Notes: generated from the sequence alone by a model not told the origin. 64,000 bases of DNA from JAUVKA01 sp964465145 (GCA_964465145.1 CAYXJR010000004.1:46459-110458), one strand, 5' to 3'. Positions 27,213 through 37,895 are shown, counted from the first letter of the stretch. A program made the numbers and translations.

Positions 27213-27242
27213 TACAATCACAATGAATGAGGTCCATTAAGT

Positions 27243-27755
27243 ATGAAACCCACCGGAACACACTTCAATTATTACCATATATGCCACCGCAAGCTATGGC
27301 TTTTTGCGAGTGGTATCACTATGGAACATAATTCCGAACTTGTTGCCCAGGGAAAACTCATTCATGAATCAACTTATCAGAACCGGGGTGACCGATATCG
27401 GGAGGTGGCCATTGGGGGGATAAAAGTAGACTATTATGATCCTTTGAAGAAGCTGATTAGGGAAGTCAAGAAGTCACCTAAAATGGAAAATGCTCATGTA
27501 TGGCAGGTTAAGTATTATATCTACACTTTTGAGCAGGCAGGAATTGCCGGAGTTGCCGGATTATTAGAATACCCCAAACTTCGGCAAACTGAGGAAGTTA
27601 TCTTAACTGATGACGACCGGATAATAATCCCGGAAATATTGCAATCAATAGAACGGATTACTGAAAATCCAAATGTTCCCGAACGAAAGAAAGTTAGTGC
27701 TTGCAGAAACTGTTCATATTTTGATTTTTGCTGGTCAGCAGAGGAGGAGTTATGA
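27243..27755 (+). CDS. cas4: CRISPR-associated exonuclease Cas4
   Basis: 170 aa RecB-like nuclease that trims prespacers and sets PAM-directed orientation. The iron-sulfur Cys are C14 at the N-terminus and C154, C157 and C163 at the C-terminus (CRNCSYFDFC). Nuclease residues D63, E74, K76 and Q88 with Y91/Y92 are present. It overlaps the cas1 start (ATGA), giving a tight cas4-cas1-cas2 adaptation module. Confidence 0.94.
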   Translation: MKPTGTHFNYYHICHRKLWLFASGITMEHNSELVAQGKLIHESTYQNRGDRYREVAIGGIKVDYYDPLKKLIREVKKSPKMENAHVWQVKYYIYTFEQAGIAGVAGLLEYPKLRQTEEVILTDDDRIIIPEILQSIERITENPNVPERKKVSACRNCSYFDFCWSAEEEL

Positions 27756-28756
27756 AAAAAACCTATTACCTTTTTAACCCTGGAAGAATCTCGCGTAAAG
27801 ACAACACTATAAAGTTTGTTCCTAATGATGAGGATGGAAATGATTTGCCTGCCAGGTATTTACCTGTAGAAAATGTAGAAGAGTTATATGTTTTTGGCTC
27901 ACTGGATGCAAACTCTTCAATGTATAATTTTATGGGCCAAAACAATATTTCAGCTCATTTCTTTGACTATTATGAAAACTACACTGGTTCTTTTATGCCA
28001 AAGGAAAGTTTGCTTTCCGGGAAAGTCCTTTTGGCCCAGGTGAAGCATCATATGAACAAAAAGAGCAGAATCAGTATAGCACACAGAATATTAGACGGAG
28101 CAGTATATAATATGCTCAAAAATCTTCGGTATTATCAAACCAGGGGTAAAGATCTTGAGGCTGATATCGTCAGGATCGAACAACTTAACCAATCAATCCC
28201 GGAAACAACTGATATTGAATCACTGATGGGTATTGAGGGAAACATCAGAAAATCATACTACCATGCTTTTGACCAGATTCTCAATAACTTCTCTATGGAT
28301 GGTCGGTCTTATCGTCCTCCGCTTAATGAGGTGAATGCATTGATTTCATTCGGCAACATGATGTGTTACTCGCAGTGCCTCAGGGCCATCCACCAAACAC
28401 AATTAAATCCGACCATTTCTTTTCTGCATCAGCCCGGGGAAAGGCGGTATTCTCTATCCTTAGACCTAGCAGAAATTTTTAAACCTATCCTGGTTGACAG
28501 GGTTATTTTCAAAGTTCTAAACAAAAGAGAAATACAAGCAAAACATTTTGAAAATGATCTTAACAGGATTGTCATGAAGGAATCCGGGAAGAAAATATTT
28601 GTCCAGGCTTTTGAGGCCCGGCTTCAGGAAACCATAAGGCATCGCAGTTTAAAGCGCAATGTTAGCTATAAATATCTTATCCGGCTTGAGTGTTACAAAC
28701 TCATCAAAGACTTTTTAGATATTGAACCGTATAAACCTTTTAAAATGTACTGGTAA
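27752..28756 (+). CDS. cas1: CRISPR integrase Cas1
   Basis: 334 aa from ATG 27752, which overlaps the cas4 TGA. Cas1 joins with Cas2 to insert spacers at the leader-proximal repeat. Metal-binding catalytic residues are E162 (MGIEGN), H226 (FLHQPGE) and D238/E241 (LDLAEIFKP). Length and motifs match type I-B Cas1. cas2 starts one base inside its stop codon. Confidence 0.97.
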   Translation: MKKTYYLFNPGRISRKDNTIKFVPNDEDGNDLPARYLPVENVEELYVFGSLDANSSMYNFMGQNNISAHFFDYYENYTGSFMPKESLLSGKVLLAQVKHHMNKKSRISIAHRILDGAVYNMLKNLRYYQTRGKDLEADIVRIEQLNQSIPETTDIESLMGIEGNIRKSYYHAFDQILNNFSMDGRSYRPPLNEVNALISFGNMMCYSQCLRAIHQTQLNPTISFLHQPGERRYSLSLDLAEIFKPILVDRVIFKVLNKREIQAKHFENDLNRIVMKESGKKIFVQAFEARLQETIRHRSLKRNVSYKYLIRLECYKLIKDFLDIEPYKPFKMYW

Positions 28757-29019
28757 TGTATGTGATAGCCATGTATGATGTTGGAGAGAAGCGGGTTGGC
28801 AAGATGTTAAAGCATATGCGGAGGTATTTGCATTGGATTCAGAATTCTGTTTTTGAAGGTGAAATAACTGAGTCAAAGTTAGAAAAACTTCGTATTGGTG
28901 CCCGTCGTATAATGGAAGAAGAGTCCGACAGCCTTATTATCTTCAAAACCAGACAAGAGAAATGGCTTGATAAAGAGATTGTAGGAATTGAGCGCAGTTC
29001 AATTGGACAATTTCTTTAG
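28756..29019 (+). CDS. cas2: CRISPR adaptation protein Cas2
   Basis: 87 aa ferredoxin-fold protein that forms the core of the Cas1-Cas2 integrase. The first strand MYVIAMYDVGEKRVGK carries the conserved Asp (D8), and the following HMRRYLHWIQNSVFEGEI is typical Cas2. Last gene of the operon, directly before the leader. Confidence 0.97.
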   Translation: MYVIAMYDVGEKRVGKMLKHMRRYLHWIQNSVFEGEITESKLEKLRIGARRIMEEESDSLIIFKTRQEKWLDKEIVGIERSSIGQFL

Positions 29020-29226
29020 CTTGTCGAATAGAATGTTTTTTCCCGAGAAAGGCACAACGAAAATAATCGCAGTTCTTTGACATGCTAGAAAACAATATCT
29101 TAGACTAGTTGTCGATGATAGGGGTTTTTCTTATTATCATAGATCGACAACTATTTCATCCAAATTTTCTATATTAGCATTATTAACCTACTCATTATGA
29201 GTATATTTTTTTCGGTCATCGAACGG
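29020..29226 (+). promoter_or_regulatory. CRISPR leader
   Basis: 207 bp AT-rich region between cas2 and the first repeat. It holds an imperfect long inverted repeat (GTTGTCGAT at 29108-29116 with ATCGACAAC at 29143-29151, flanked by GATA/TATC) and a perfect 13-bp palindrome ACTCATTATGAGT at 29190-29202. TATATTTT at 29202-29209 resembles a -7 box and would start transcription near the first repeat. The leader side is set by cas2 proximity and by the handle orientation of the repeats. Confidence 0.75.
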
Positions 29227-32200
29227 CCCTCAATCGTACCATAGTGGAATTGAAATAACGGTAGGCCACGCAAAACCATTGCAGCGGTCAATGCCCTCAA
29301 TCGTACCATAGTGGAATTGAAATACTTGACCAGCGACGGAGTTTTAGAAAAAACATCAAAGCCCTCAATCGTACCATAGTGGAATTGAAATGATCTCGGT
29401 AATTGTTACCTTTGCTCCGCCGGGTGCCCTCAATCGTACCATAGTGGAATTGAAATACACCAGAGTGATTAATTCCCGACACAAAGGCATCAACCCTCAA
29501 TCGTACCATAGTGGAATTGAAATTTAATAGCTAAAGCCCCCGCCCCGGCATGAGAAAACCCTCAATCGTACCATAGTGGAATTGAAATAGGCTACAAGTT
29601 TGATCAGTCCGAATACGGATACGCCCTCAATCGTACCATAGTGGAATTGAAATAACTTATTGTATTAGAAGAAGTATATGATGTCAACCCTCAATCGTAC
29701 CATAGTGGAATTGAAATAGATCAGTGGCATAAGACTGAAGATGCGCAAGCGACCCTCAATCGTACCATAGTGGAATTGAAATTCAAATGCAACAGCTCAG
29801 CAGAGGCAGAAGGTGATAACCCTCAATCGTACCATAGTGGAATTGAAATCACAATAAGGACAAGAAATGAGTGAGGGAAAAAAACCCTCAATCGTACCAT
29901 AGTGGAATTGAAATGGGTTTGCTCACATACCTCAGAACCTTGCCGAATCCCCCTCAATCGTACCATAGTGGAATTGAAATTAAAGAAGTTACATGGCTAG
30001 CAGTGATCGCAGCCCCCCCTCAATCGTACCATAGTGGAATTGAAATAAGAAAATACAATTAGATTAATAATATCGTTTGATACCCTCAATCGTACCATAG
30101 TGGAATTGAAATATGATAAGCAACATAGGTACTCCCAATGAAAAGTTTACCCTCAATCGTACCATAGTGGAATTGAAATGACATACTCCTTAGTGCTTCC
30201 ATGACTGAAGGCGGACCCTCAATCGTACCATAGTGGAATTGAAATGCGTATAGTGGAGTTCTCTCCCCTCGTACATTCTTCCCTCAATCGTACCATAGTG
30301 GAATTGAAATGCGTGTGAATAATTCGTCTCTTGGTTGGTAAGCTGTCCCTCAATCGTACCATAGTGGAATTGAAATCTGCTCCGGTGTGCTTGCTTAAAA
30401 TCTTTTCCTTTTCACCCTCAATCGTACCATAGTGGAATTGAAATTGATTTCGTCTGAGTCGTCTGAGCGAGCGGGCGGATCCCTCAATCGTACCATAGTG
30501 GAATTGAAATATGATTAAAATTAACTTAAACAGGCGCAAGATAATCCCTCAATCGTACCATAGTGGAATTGAAATCACAATAAGGATAATAACTAACAGA
30601 AAGGAAATGACCCTCAATCGTACCATAGTGGAATTGAAATGGTGATCCCTGGCCTGGGTTGCTTCAGTAGATCCAGCCCTCAATCGTACCATAGTGGAAT
30701 TGAAATAATATACCAATGCCGAGAAAATGTCCCAGACAATTCCCTCAATCGTACCATAGTGGAATTGAAATATGGGTCAGAGATATGGCTCTTTGGGCTG
30801 GACCACCCTCAATCGTACCATAGTGGAATTGAAATGGGAAGCAGCAAGAACAGCCGGTCTTTGATGAGTGGGCCCTCAATCGTACCATAGTGGAATTGAA
30901 ATGGGAATCAACGAGGGGCTGTCTATTGACTCGATAACACCCTCAATCGTACCATAGTGGAATTGAAATACTCAAGCCCTTATCTATTGATGAACTTCAT
31001 GAAACCCTCAATCGTACCATAGTGGAATTGAAATCACATATCAAAGTCAGGATCAAAACCGCCCACCACTTCCCTCAATCGTACCATAGTGGAATTGAAA
31101 TCCCTCCGTTATGAGCGTACTTTATCGGGTGATCTTCCCCTCAATCGTACCATAGTGGAATTGAAATTTGGGAAATCCGGGTGTTTATTCATTTGATTTT
31201 ACCCTCAATCGTACCATAGTGGAATTGAAATGGTCATGCATTGACTTCATGTCAGTTGCTAGCTTGCCCTCAATCGTACCATAGTGGAATTGAAATGGTG
31301 GAAAATGGATATCAGAAAGCGACCATGAAACCCCTCAATCGTACCATAGTGGAATTGAAATTACAACAACACCGAAGCCATTAAGGTCTGAAGGACCCTC
31401 AATCGTACCATAGTGGAATTGAAATCTCGGTTCTGACTCCGATACTCAGGACGGTTTTGATCCCCCCTCAATCGTACCATAGTGGAATTGAAATAAGTTG
31501 GCGGCTCGGATGGTCTCGGTCTGTGCTACCCTCAATCGTACCATAGTGGAATTGAAATAGGCCCGCGTCGCCAATTTCCGCCCGGATGTTGTCCCCCTCA
31601 ATCGTACCATAGTGGAATTGAAATTACATCAATCCTAATATTATTTCCCTTGCCTCTTTGACCCTCAATCGTACCATAGTGGAATTGAAATTTAAGATGG
31701 TGCCAGCGCTGCTGCTCTGGCTGCTGACCCTCAATCGTACCATAGTGGAATTGAAATAAGCAAAACAAATATCTGATATGTTCATACCGATGCCCCTCAA
31801 TCGTACCATAGTGGAATTGAAATAAGGGGATCAGGAGGAACAGTAATGGAAGCAAAAGACCCTCAATCGTACCATAGTGGAATTGAAATGTTCAAGACAC
31901 GCGACAACAGGTACTTTGTTATTCACCCTCAATCGTACCATAGTGGAATTGAAATTTGGAAGATTAAACTTGCCTTTTTCGATTCTTGTACCCTCAATCG
32001 TACCATAGTGGAATTGAAATTGAGTAATCGGGAGCCAGGGCAATACGCCCCGGCTCCCTCAATCGTACCATAGTGGAATTGAAATTTGGGAGATACAGTT
32101 TGAAGGCAACAGCGAGATTACCCTCAATCGTACCATAGTGGAATTGAAATGCGGTAGTAACGGTTTCATTAGACTACCTCACGGCCCTCAATCGTACCAT

Positions 32201-35200
32201 AGTGGAATTGAAATATACAAACGACTAAGGAAGTTACTTACCGACCGCACCCTCAATCGTACCATAGTGGAATTGAAATAACATTTCCGCATAGAAGAGT
32301 TTGTGTCTGAAGCAACCCTCAATCGTACCATAGTGGAATTGAAATATCTGAGGGGCGCTAAGTGCTGGGGTGGGCTTGACCCCTCAATCGTACCATAGTG
32401 GAATTGAAATTAATATGATTTTCATTTATAAGGGTGACAACACGGAGCCCTCAATCGTACCATAGTGGAATTGAAATGTAGTATCATAATACTTGATCGA
32501 CACAACATCACTCCCTCAATCGTACCATAGTGGAATTGAAATTACCATCAGGCAGGCGGAGGCATGGAGGCTGATAACCCTCAATCGTACCATAGTGGAA
32601 TTGAAATGTGAAGGGGCGGGCAAATACCACAGGATCAGGATGGACCCTCAATCGTACCATAGTGGAATTGAAATGGCAGTAACCTATCCCCCTGGTCTCC
32701 AGTACCCACCCTCAATCGTACCATAGTGGAATTGAAATAAACGAATCAGGGAGGCGAGATGGTGAGCAGCAACCCTCAATCGTACCATAGTGGAATTGAA
32801 ATGACCGTCGCCAGGTCGCTGATGGTCTCGGTGGTGTCCCTCAATCGTACCATAGTGGAATTGAAATGTAATTTAATTTACATCAAGTGGGATAGCGCGG
32901 TCCCCCTCAATCGTACCATAGTGGAATTGAAATCTAGGTATTCAAAGTCCCCCTCACCAGCCTCCGCACCCTCAATCGTACCATAGTGGAATTGAAATGG
33001 ATAAAGATCCTCGCCCTGTATGAAGTCGCGCCACCCTCAATCGTACCATAGTGGAATTGAAATTAGATCCCTAGCTGGATGTCACGTTCTGTAGTCGCCC
33101 CTCAATCGTACCATAGTGGAATTGAAATGAATTTAGATCATGGTGTCCTATGACCTCGCTTTTTCCCTCAATCGTACCATAGTGGAATTGAAATTCAATT
33201 ATTCGTTGTGTCTCCTGCAGCCCGGTGGCCCCTCAATCGTACCATAGTGGAATTGAAATGGGATCTGGCATTAATGCCGTTGTCATTGCTTTACCCCCTC
33301 AATCGTACCATAGTGGAATTGAAATTCGGATGGCGATATATGGGTTTATCGGACGGTCTCCCTCAATCGTACCATAGTGGAATTGAAATGCATGTTGTCT
33401 ATGTCGGAGGCACCAGGGACGGCAGACCCTCAATCGTACCATAGTGGAATTGAAATTAGAGAACCCGGTCGGGATTATGAGCTCATTATGGCCCTCAATC
33501 GTACCATAGTGGAATTGAAATGATATACAAAAAGAAAAACCCGGACCAGTCAGGGGCCCCTCAATCGTACCATAGTGGAATTGAAATGGTGCTCCTATTG
33601 GCGGGCTTGGGAATAGCACAACACCCTCAATCGTACCATAGTGGAATTGAAATCTCGGTGGCTTTCCATTCGTCCCACCTGGCTCCATCCCTCAATCGTA
33701 CCATAGTGGAATTGAAATGGACCAGCAGGGCGTCACCCAGATCCCGCCAGAACCCTCAATCGTACCATAGTGGAATTGAAATTTGCTTTGGCAATACCGG
33801 CGTATGTTTTTGATCTTCCCTCAATCGTACCATAGTGGAATTGAAATTTCGATAGAAATTTAGTAAATATATCAGATGCTACTCCCTCAATCGTACCATA
33901 GTGGAATTGAAATGGTTCAGTGAGGTGATGATCCCCCGGCAGATAGCACCCCTCAATCGTACCATAGTGGAATTGAAATGAGTGAGGGTCCACCCAGGCA
34001 CCAGGGCCCAGATGCCCTCAATCGTACCATAGTGGAATTGAAATCTGGGTCAATGAGGAAAAGGAAGTCCGGGCGCTGATCCCCTCAATCGTACCATAGT
34101 GGAATTGAAATTAGTTGATTGTTCTGGTCGTAAAAGTCGCAATATCCCTCAATCGTACCATAGTGGAATTGAAATAAAGAACTATCAAGGCGATGATCAC
34201 CCAGGGGATTGTCCCTCAATCGTACCATAGTGGAATTGAAATATGTTAGCCCCGTGTTGCGTAATATCTGAGCTATGCCCCTCAATCGTACCATAGTGGA
34301 ATTGAAATGGATTTTTTGATATGGTTATGGAACGGATAAAAGCCCCTCAATCGTACCATAGTGGAATTGAAATGTTCAAAGGTGGTTCGACATAAACTCC
34401 AGGATAGACCCTCAATCGTACCATAGTGGAATTGAAATAAAGATATTTTAATACATATCTCACGGGTATCAAAGCCCTCAATCGTACCATAGTGGAATTG
34501 AAATGAGGGTAACGGTCAAAGAGATAAAAGAGATCGTTATCCCTCAATCGTACCATAGTGGAATTGAAATGGTCAAAAACCTCTGCCATATACCCTGTTT
34601 TTTAATCCCTCAATCGTACCATAGTGGAATTGAAATATAGTCCGATTGGTGAAACAAGACCAAGGGAGTGGGCCCTCAATCGTACCATAGTGGAATTGAA
34701 ATGGCACTAATATTCTCATAGTCATTACTCATTCCTATCCCTCAATCGTACCATAGTGGAATTGAAATTCGGACCTTCGGTACAGGGAACGGATGCTTAT
34801 GACCCTCAATCGTACCATAGTGGAATTGAAATTAGTCAACTATCGACGCTGTCTGCTGGGTGTAAATCCCTCAATCGTACCATAGTGGAATTGAAATTTT
34901 GAAAAAATATACATTAGGCAGGAACCAGCGCCAGCCCTCAATCGTACCATAGTGGAATTGAAATTTGCTGTCGCTTTCTCACCGTCCTCCGTCCTGGCAC
35001 CCTCAATCGTACCATAGTGGAATTGAAATGGGATATCGTATCTATTAGCAATTCCGGGCGGTACACCCTCAATCGTACCATAGTGGAATTGAAATCGAGG
35101 TATTCGAAGTCCCCCTCACCGGCTTCTGCAACCCTCAATCGTACCATAGTGGAATTGAAATTTATATAATCCAGAATGGTGCCATTTTCAATATCTGCCC

Positions 35201-36987
35201 TCAATCGTACCATAGTGGAATTGAAATGCAATAGGTTACATTTGAAAGAAAAAAAGCCATGTCCCTCAATCGTACCATAGTGGAATTGAAATTTCCTTGT
35301 GCGCCTCATCCACATCAATGATCTGGCCCTCAATCGTACCATAGTGGAATTGAAATGGGATATCGTATCTATTAGCAATTCCGGGCGGTACCCTCAATCG
35401 TACCATAGTGGAATTGAAATGTAATATCCCGATACTTGCTGGATCCACATTGCCCCCCTCAATCGTACCATAGTGGAATTGAAATTCGCCGCCCTTTACG
35501 AGCAGGACCGCTGTCACCATGCCCTCAATCGTACCATAGTGGAATTGAAATAATGGCGCTCCCTGAGCGGGCCCGCAAGAGGTTTCCCCTCAATCGTACC
35601 ATAGTGGAATTGAAATAGGTGTCGCAGCGCAGCTCCGCCCCTTTGTCGTACCCTCAATCGTACCATAGTGGAATTGAAATATGCCAGGCAAACGCAAGAG
35701 CCCGGACCGCCTGGCCCTCAATCGTACCATAGTGGAATTGAAATTCAAGACCCGGAGCTGGGAGGACAAGGACGGCGTCCCTCAATCGTACCATAGTGGA
35801 ATTGAAATTCTAGTCCGCCGTTCTGGAAACGGGCGGCTTGGGCCCTCAATCGTACCATAGTGGAATTGAAATCCGTTATCTACAAACGTGCCACTCACCC
35901 CGTCAACCCTCAATCGTACCATAGTGGAATTGAAATGAGGTATAAGGCTGCAGTCGCACTGAAGTTAAAACCCTCAATCGTACCATAGTGGAATTGAAAT
36001 ATGCCAGGCAAACGCAAGAGCCCGGACCGGCTAGACCCTCAATCGTACCATAGTGGAATTGAAATAATGTCAAGATACACCTAAACAAATCAGACTTTTT
36101 CCCCTCAATCGTACCATAGTGGAATTGAAATTACGCACCACTGCAGGACAACGCGGCGAATTACATACCCTCAATCGTACCATAGTGGAATTGAAATAGA
36201 GTAGAAACAAATTCTCCCATACGGGAAGCGTCCCTCAATCGTACCATAGTGGAATTGAAATACATTTCGCTGACTCCGGCCCATTTGCGTATCCATCCCT
36301 CAATCGTACCATAGTGGAATTGAAATTGAGGTTGATTAAGGTAGTAGTAAGTCCCTTTTCCCTCCCTCAATCGTACCATAGTGGAATTGAAATTTAAGAG
36401 AAAGCTTATAGCTTGATGTGCTGCCATTTACCCTCAATCGTACCATAGTGGAATTGAAATGACAAAAGAGCAAAGGCAATTAGCCTCATTAATTGACCCT
36501 CAATCGTACCATAGTGGAATTGAAATGAAGATAATGCTACAGTCAGTGGATAACACCACCGACCCTCAATCGTACCATAGTGGAATTGAAATTTCGCCTG
36601 ATTATCTTGATATGCTTCTTATGCGGACCCTCAATCGTACCATAGTGGAATTGAAATAATGATATTGAGAGGCTAAAGATAGCAGGAGCCTTAACCCTCA
36701 ATCGTACCATAGTGGAATTGAAATGATCTAAAAAGAGTATTCGAGGCAGAAGACAGTAACCCCTCAATCGTACCATAGTGGAATTGAAATATGGTCGATG
36801 ATTCATAGAGTATGCCGGGTGCATGCCCTCAATCGTACCATAGTGGAATTGAAATAATGTAGTATCTACGGTGTAGTATCTACGGGTCGCCCCCTCAATC
36901 GTACCATAGTGGAATTGAAATATCGTTCAGGCTATGAAAAAAAGGATTGACAACTACCCCTCAATCGTACCATAGTGGAATTGAAAT
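29227..36987 (+). CRISPR. CRISPR array, 119 repeats and 118 spacers
   Basis: The 30-bp repeat begins CCCTCAATCG and ends GAATTGAAAT. I counted 119 copies at a 64-69 bp period, giving spacers of 34-39 bp, mostly 35-36. Every copy I read is identical, including the last at 36958-36987. The ATTGAAAT end matches the 8-nt handle of type I crRNAs, so transcription is on the plus strand from the leader. TCAAT and ATTGA inside the repeat can pair as a 5-bp stem around a small CCA/TGG core, a weak Cas6 site. Several spacers are duplicated or near-duplicated (see findings). Confidence 0.98.
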
Positions 36988-37068
36988 AAGTTATTGGCTG
37001 TCAGTTTTATTCCAAACCTTACGTAACTATTTTTCCGTAACCTTACGTAACACTATTTTGTCCCCAGT
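36988..37068. repeat. Array trailer with two TTACGTAA palindromes in a direct repeat
   Basis: AACCTTACGTAAC occurs at 37015-37027 and again at 37039-37051, 24 bp apart, each containing the 8-bp palindrome TTACGTAA and each followed by a TATTTT-like stretch. This looks like a two-copy tandem duplication or paired operator. Confidence 0.7.
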
Positions 37069-37132
37069 CCCCATTTCCCCATTTCCCCGCGTCCCCGCGT
37101 CCCCGCATCCCCGCGTCCCCGCGTACCCGCGT
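37069..37132. repeat. Octamer tandem repeat (CCCCGCGT-type, 8 units)
   Basis: Eight consecutive 8-bp units: two CCCCATTT, then CCCCGCGT, CCCCGCGT, CCCCGCAT, CCCCGCGT, CCCCGCGT and ACCCGCGT. It lies between the CRISPR trailer and the rpmB promoter. Confidence 0.9.
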
Positions 37133-37203
37133 TCCTTGTTTTCCATCTTATTTATAAACTTCCTTATGTTCATAAATTCCCTTGTTGATTATTTGTTGAA
37201 AAA

Positions 37204-37236
37204 TTTGATAAATTCAATAAAAATCCCGTATTTTGC
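37204..37236 (+). promoter_or_regulatory. Predicted promoter of the rpmB-rpmG operon
   Basis: TTTG at 37204-37207 and TATTTTGC at 37229-37236 are separated by 21 bases, close to the Bacteroidota consensus TTTG-N19..21-TAnnTTTG. The rpmB ATG follows about 50 bp downstream. Confidence 0.6.
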
Positions 37237-37284
37237 GTTCCGTTTGAAAATCGAAGTAATTAATAGATAAGAAAATACATAGAG

Positions 37285-37527
37285 ATGTCCAGAGTTTGTC
37301 AGATCACAGGTAAGAAAATGATGGTGGGGAACCATGTTTCACACTCCAAAAGGAGGGTGAAAAGAAGGTTTTACCCAAATCTTTTTACCAAGAAATTCTA
37401 CTTACCGGAGGAAGACCGGTGGGTTATACTTAAGGTATCCGCATCCGGTATCAGGAATATCAACAAGAATGGCCTGGCCGCTTGCCTAAAGGAAGCTAAG
37501 GCAAAGGGATTAATTGCTAACGTTTAA
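37285..37527 (+). CDS. rpmB: 50S ribosomal protein bL28
   Basis: 80 aa basic protein of the large ribosomal subunit. Starts MSRVCQITGKKMMVGNHVSH followed by KRRFYPNLF and ends VSASGIRNINKNG, the standard bL28 pattern. First of a three-gene ribosomal cluster, 14 bp before rpmG. Confidence 0.97.
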   Translation: MSRVCQITGKKMMVGNHVSHSKRRVKRRFYPNLFTKKFYLPEEDRWVILKVSASGIRNINKNGLAACLKEAKAKGLIANV

Positions 37528-37541
37528 AAGGTAAGATTGTT

Positions 37542-37730
37542 ATGGCTAAGAAAGGTAAAGGCAACAGGGTTCAGGTAATACTTGAATGTACTGAGCATAA
37601 GGACAGCGGAATGCCGGGAACATCCCGTTATATAACCACTAAGAACAGGAAAAATACTCCTGATCGTATGGAACTGAAGAAGTTCAACCCCATTCTACGC
37701 AAAGTTACCGTACACAGGGAAATTAAATAA
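37542..37730 (+). CDS. rpmG: 50S ribosomal protein bL33
   Basis: 62 aa. MAKKGKGNRVQVILECTEH with SRYITTKNRKNTPDRMELKK and a final TVHREIK matches bL33. It keeps one Cys (C16) only, so it is the zinc-free form. Located between rpmB and the DUF4295 gene. Confidence 0.97.
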   Translation: MAKKGKGNRVQVILECTEHKDSGMPGTSRYITTKNRKNTPDRMELKKFNPILRKVTVHREIK

Positions 37731-37739
37731 TTTTGAATT

Positions 37740-37895
37740 ATGGCAAAGAAAGTAGTTGCTTCACTGCAAACTGGTAAGGGAAGGCATTTCGCCAAAGTTA
37801 TCAAAATGGTGAAATCAGAAAAAACAGGAGCCTATTCTTTTAAAGAAATGATCGTACACAACGATCATGTCAAGGATTTTTTTGAAAAGAAATAA
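37740..37895 (+). CDS. DUF4295 small basic protein, probable Bacteroidota ribosomal protein
   Basis: 51 aa starting MAKKVVASLQTGKGRHFAKV and ending KDFFEKK. This DUF4295 family is restricted to Bacteroidota and always follows rpmB-rpmG. From memory, it corresponds to the lineage-specific large-subunit protein called bL38 in Flavobacterium ribosome structures; I could not verify this here. Only 9 bp separate it from rpmG, so co-transcription is expected. Confidence 0.85.
   Translation: MAKKVVASLQTGKGRHFAKVIKMVKSEKTGAYSFKEMIVHNDHVKDFFEKK

Noticed and set aside
29227..36987. Many open frames across the array with recurring peptides such as QSYHSGIE and FQFHYGTIEG
   Set aside because: They are translations of the CRISPR repeat joined by spacers, not genes.
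29227..36987. Spacers targeting genes in this window
   Set aside because: No match was noticed by eye; a proper search was not possible, so no self-targeting is claimed.
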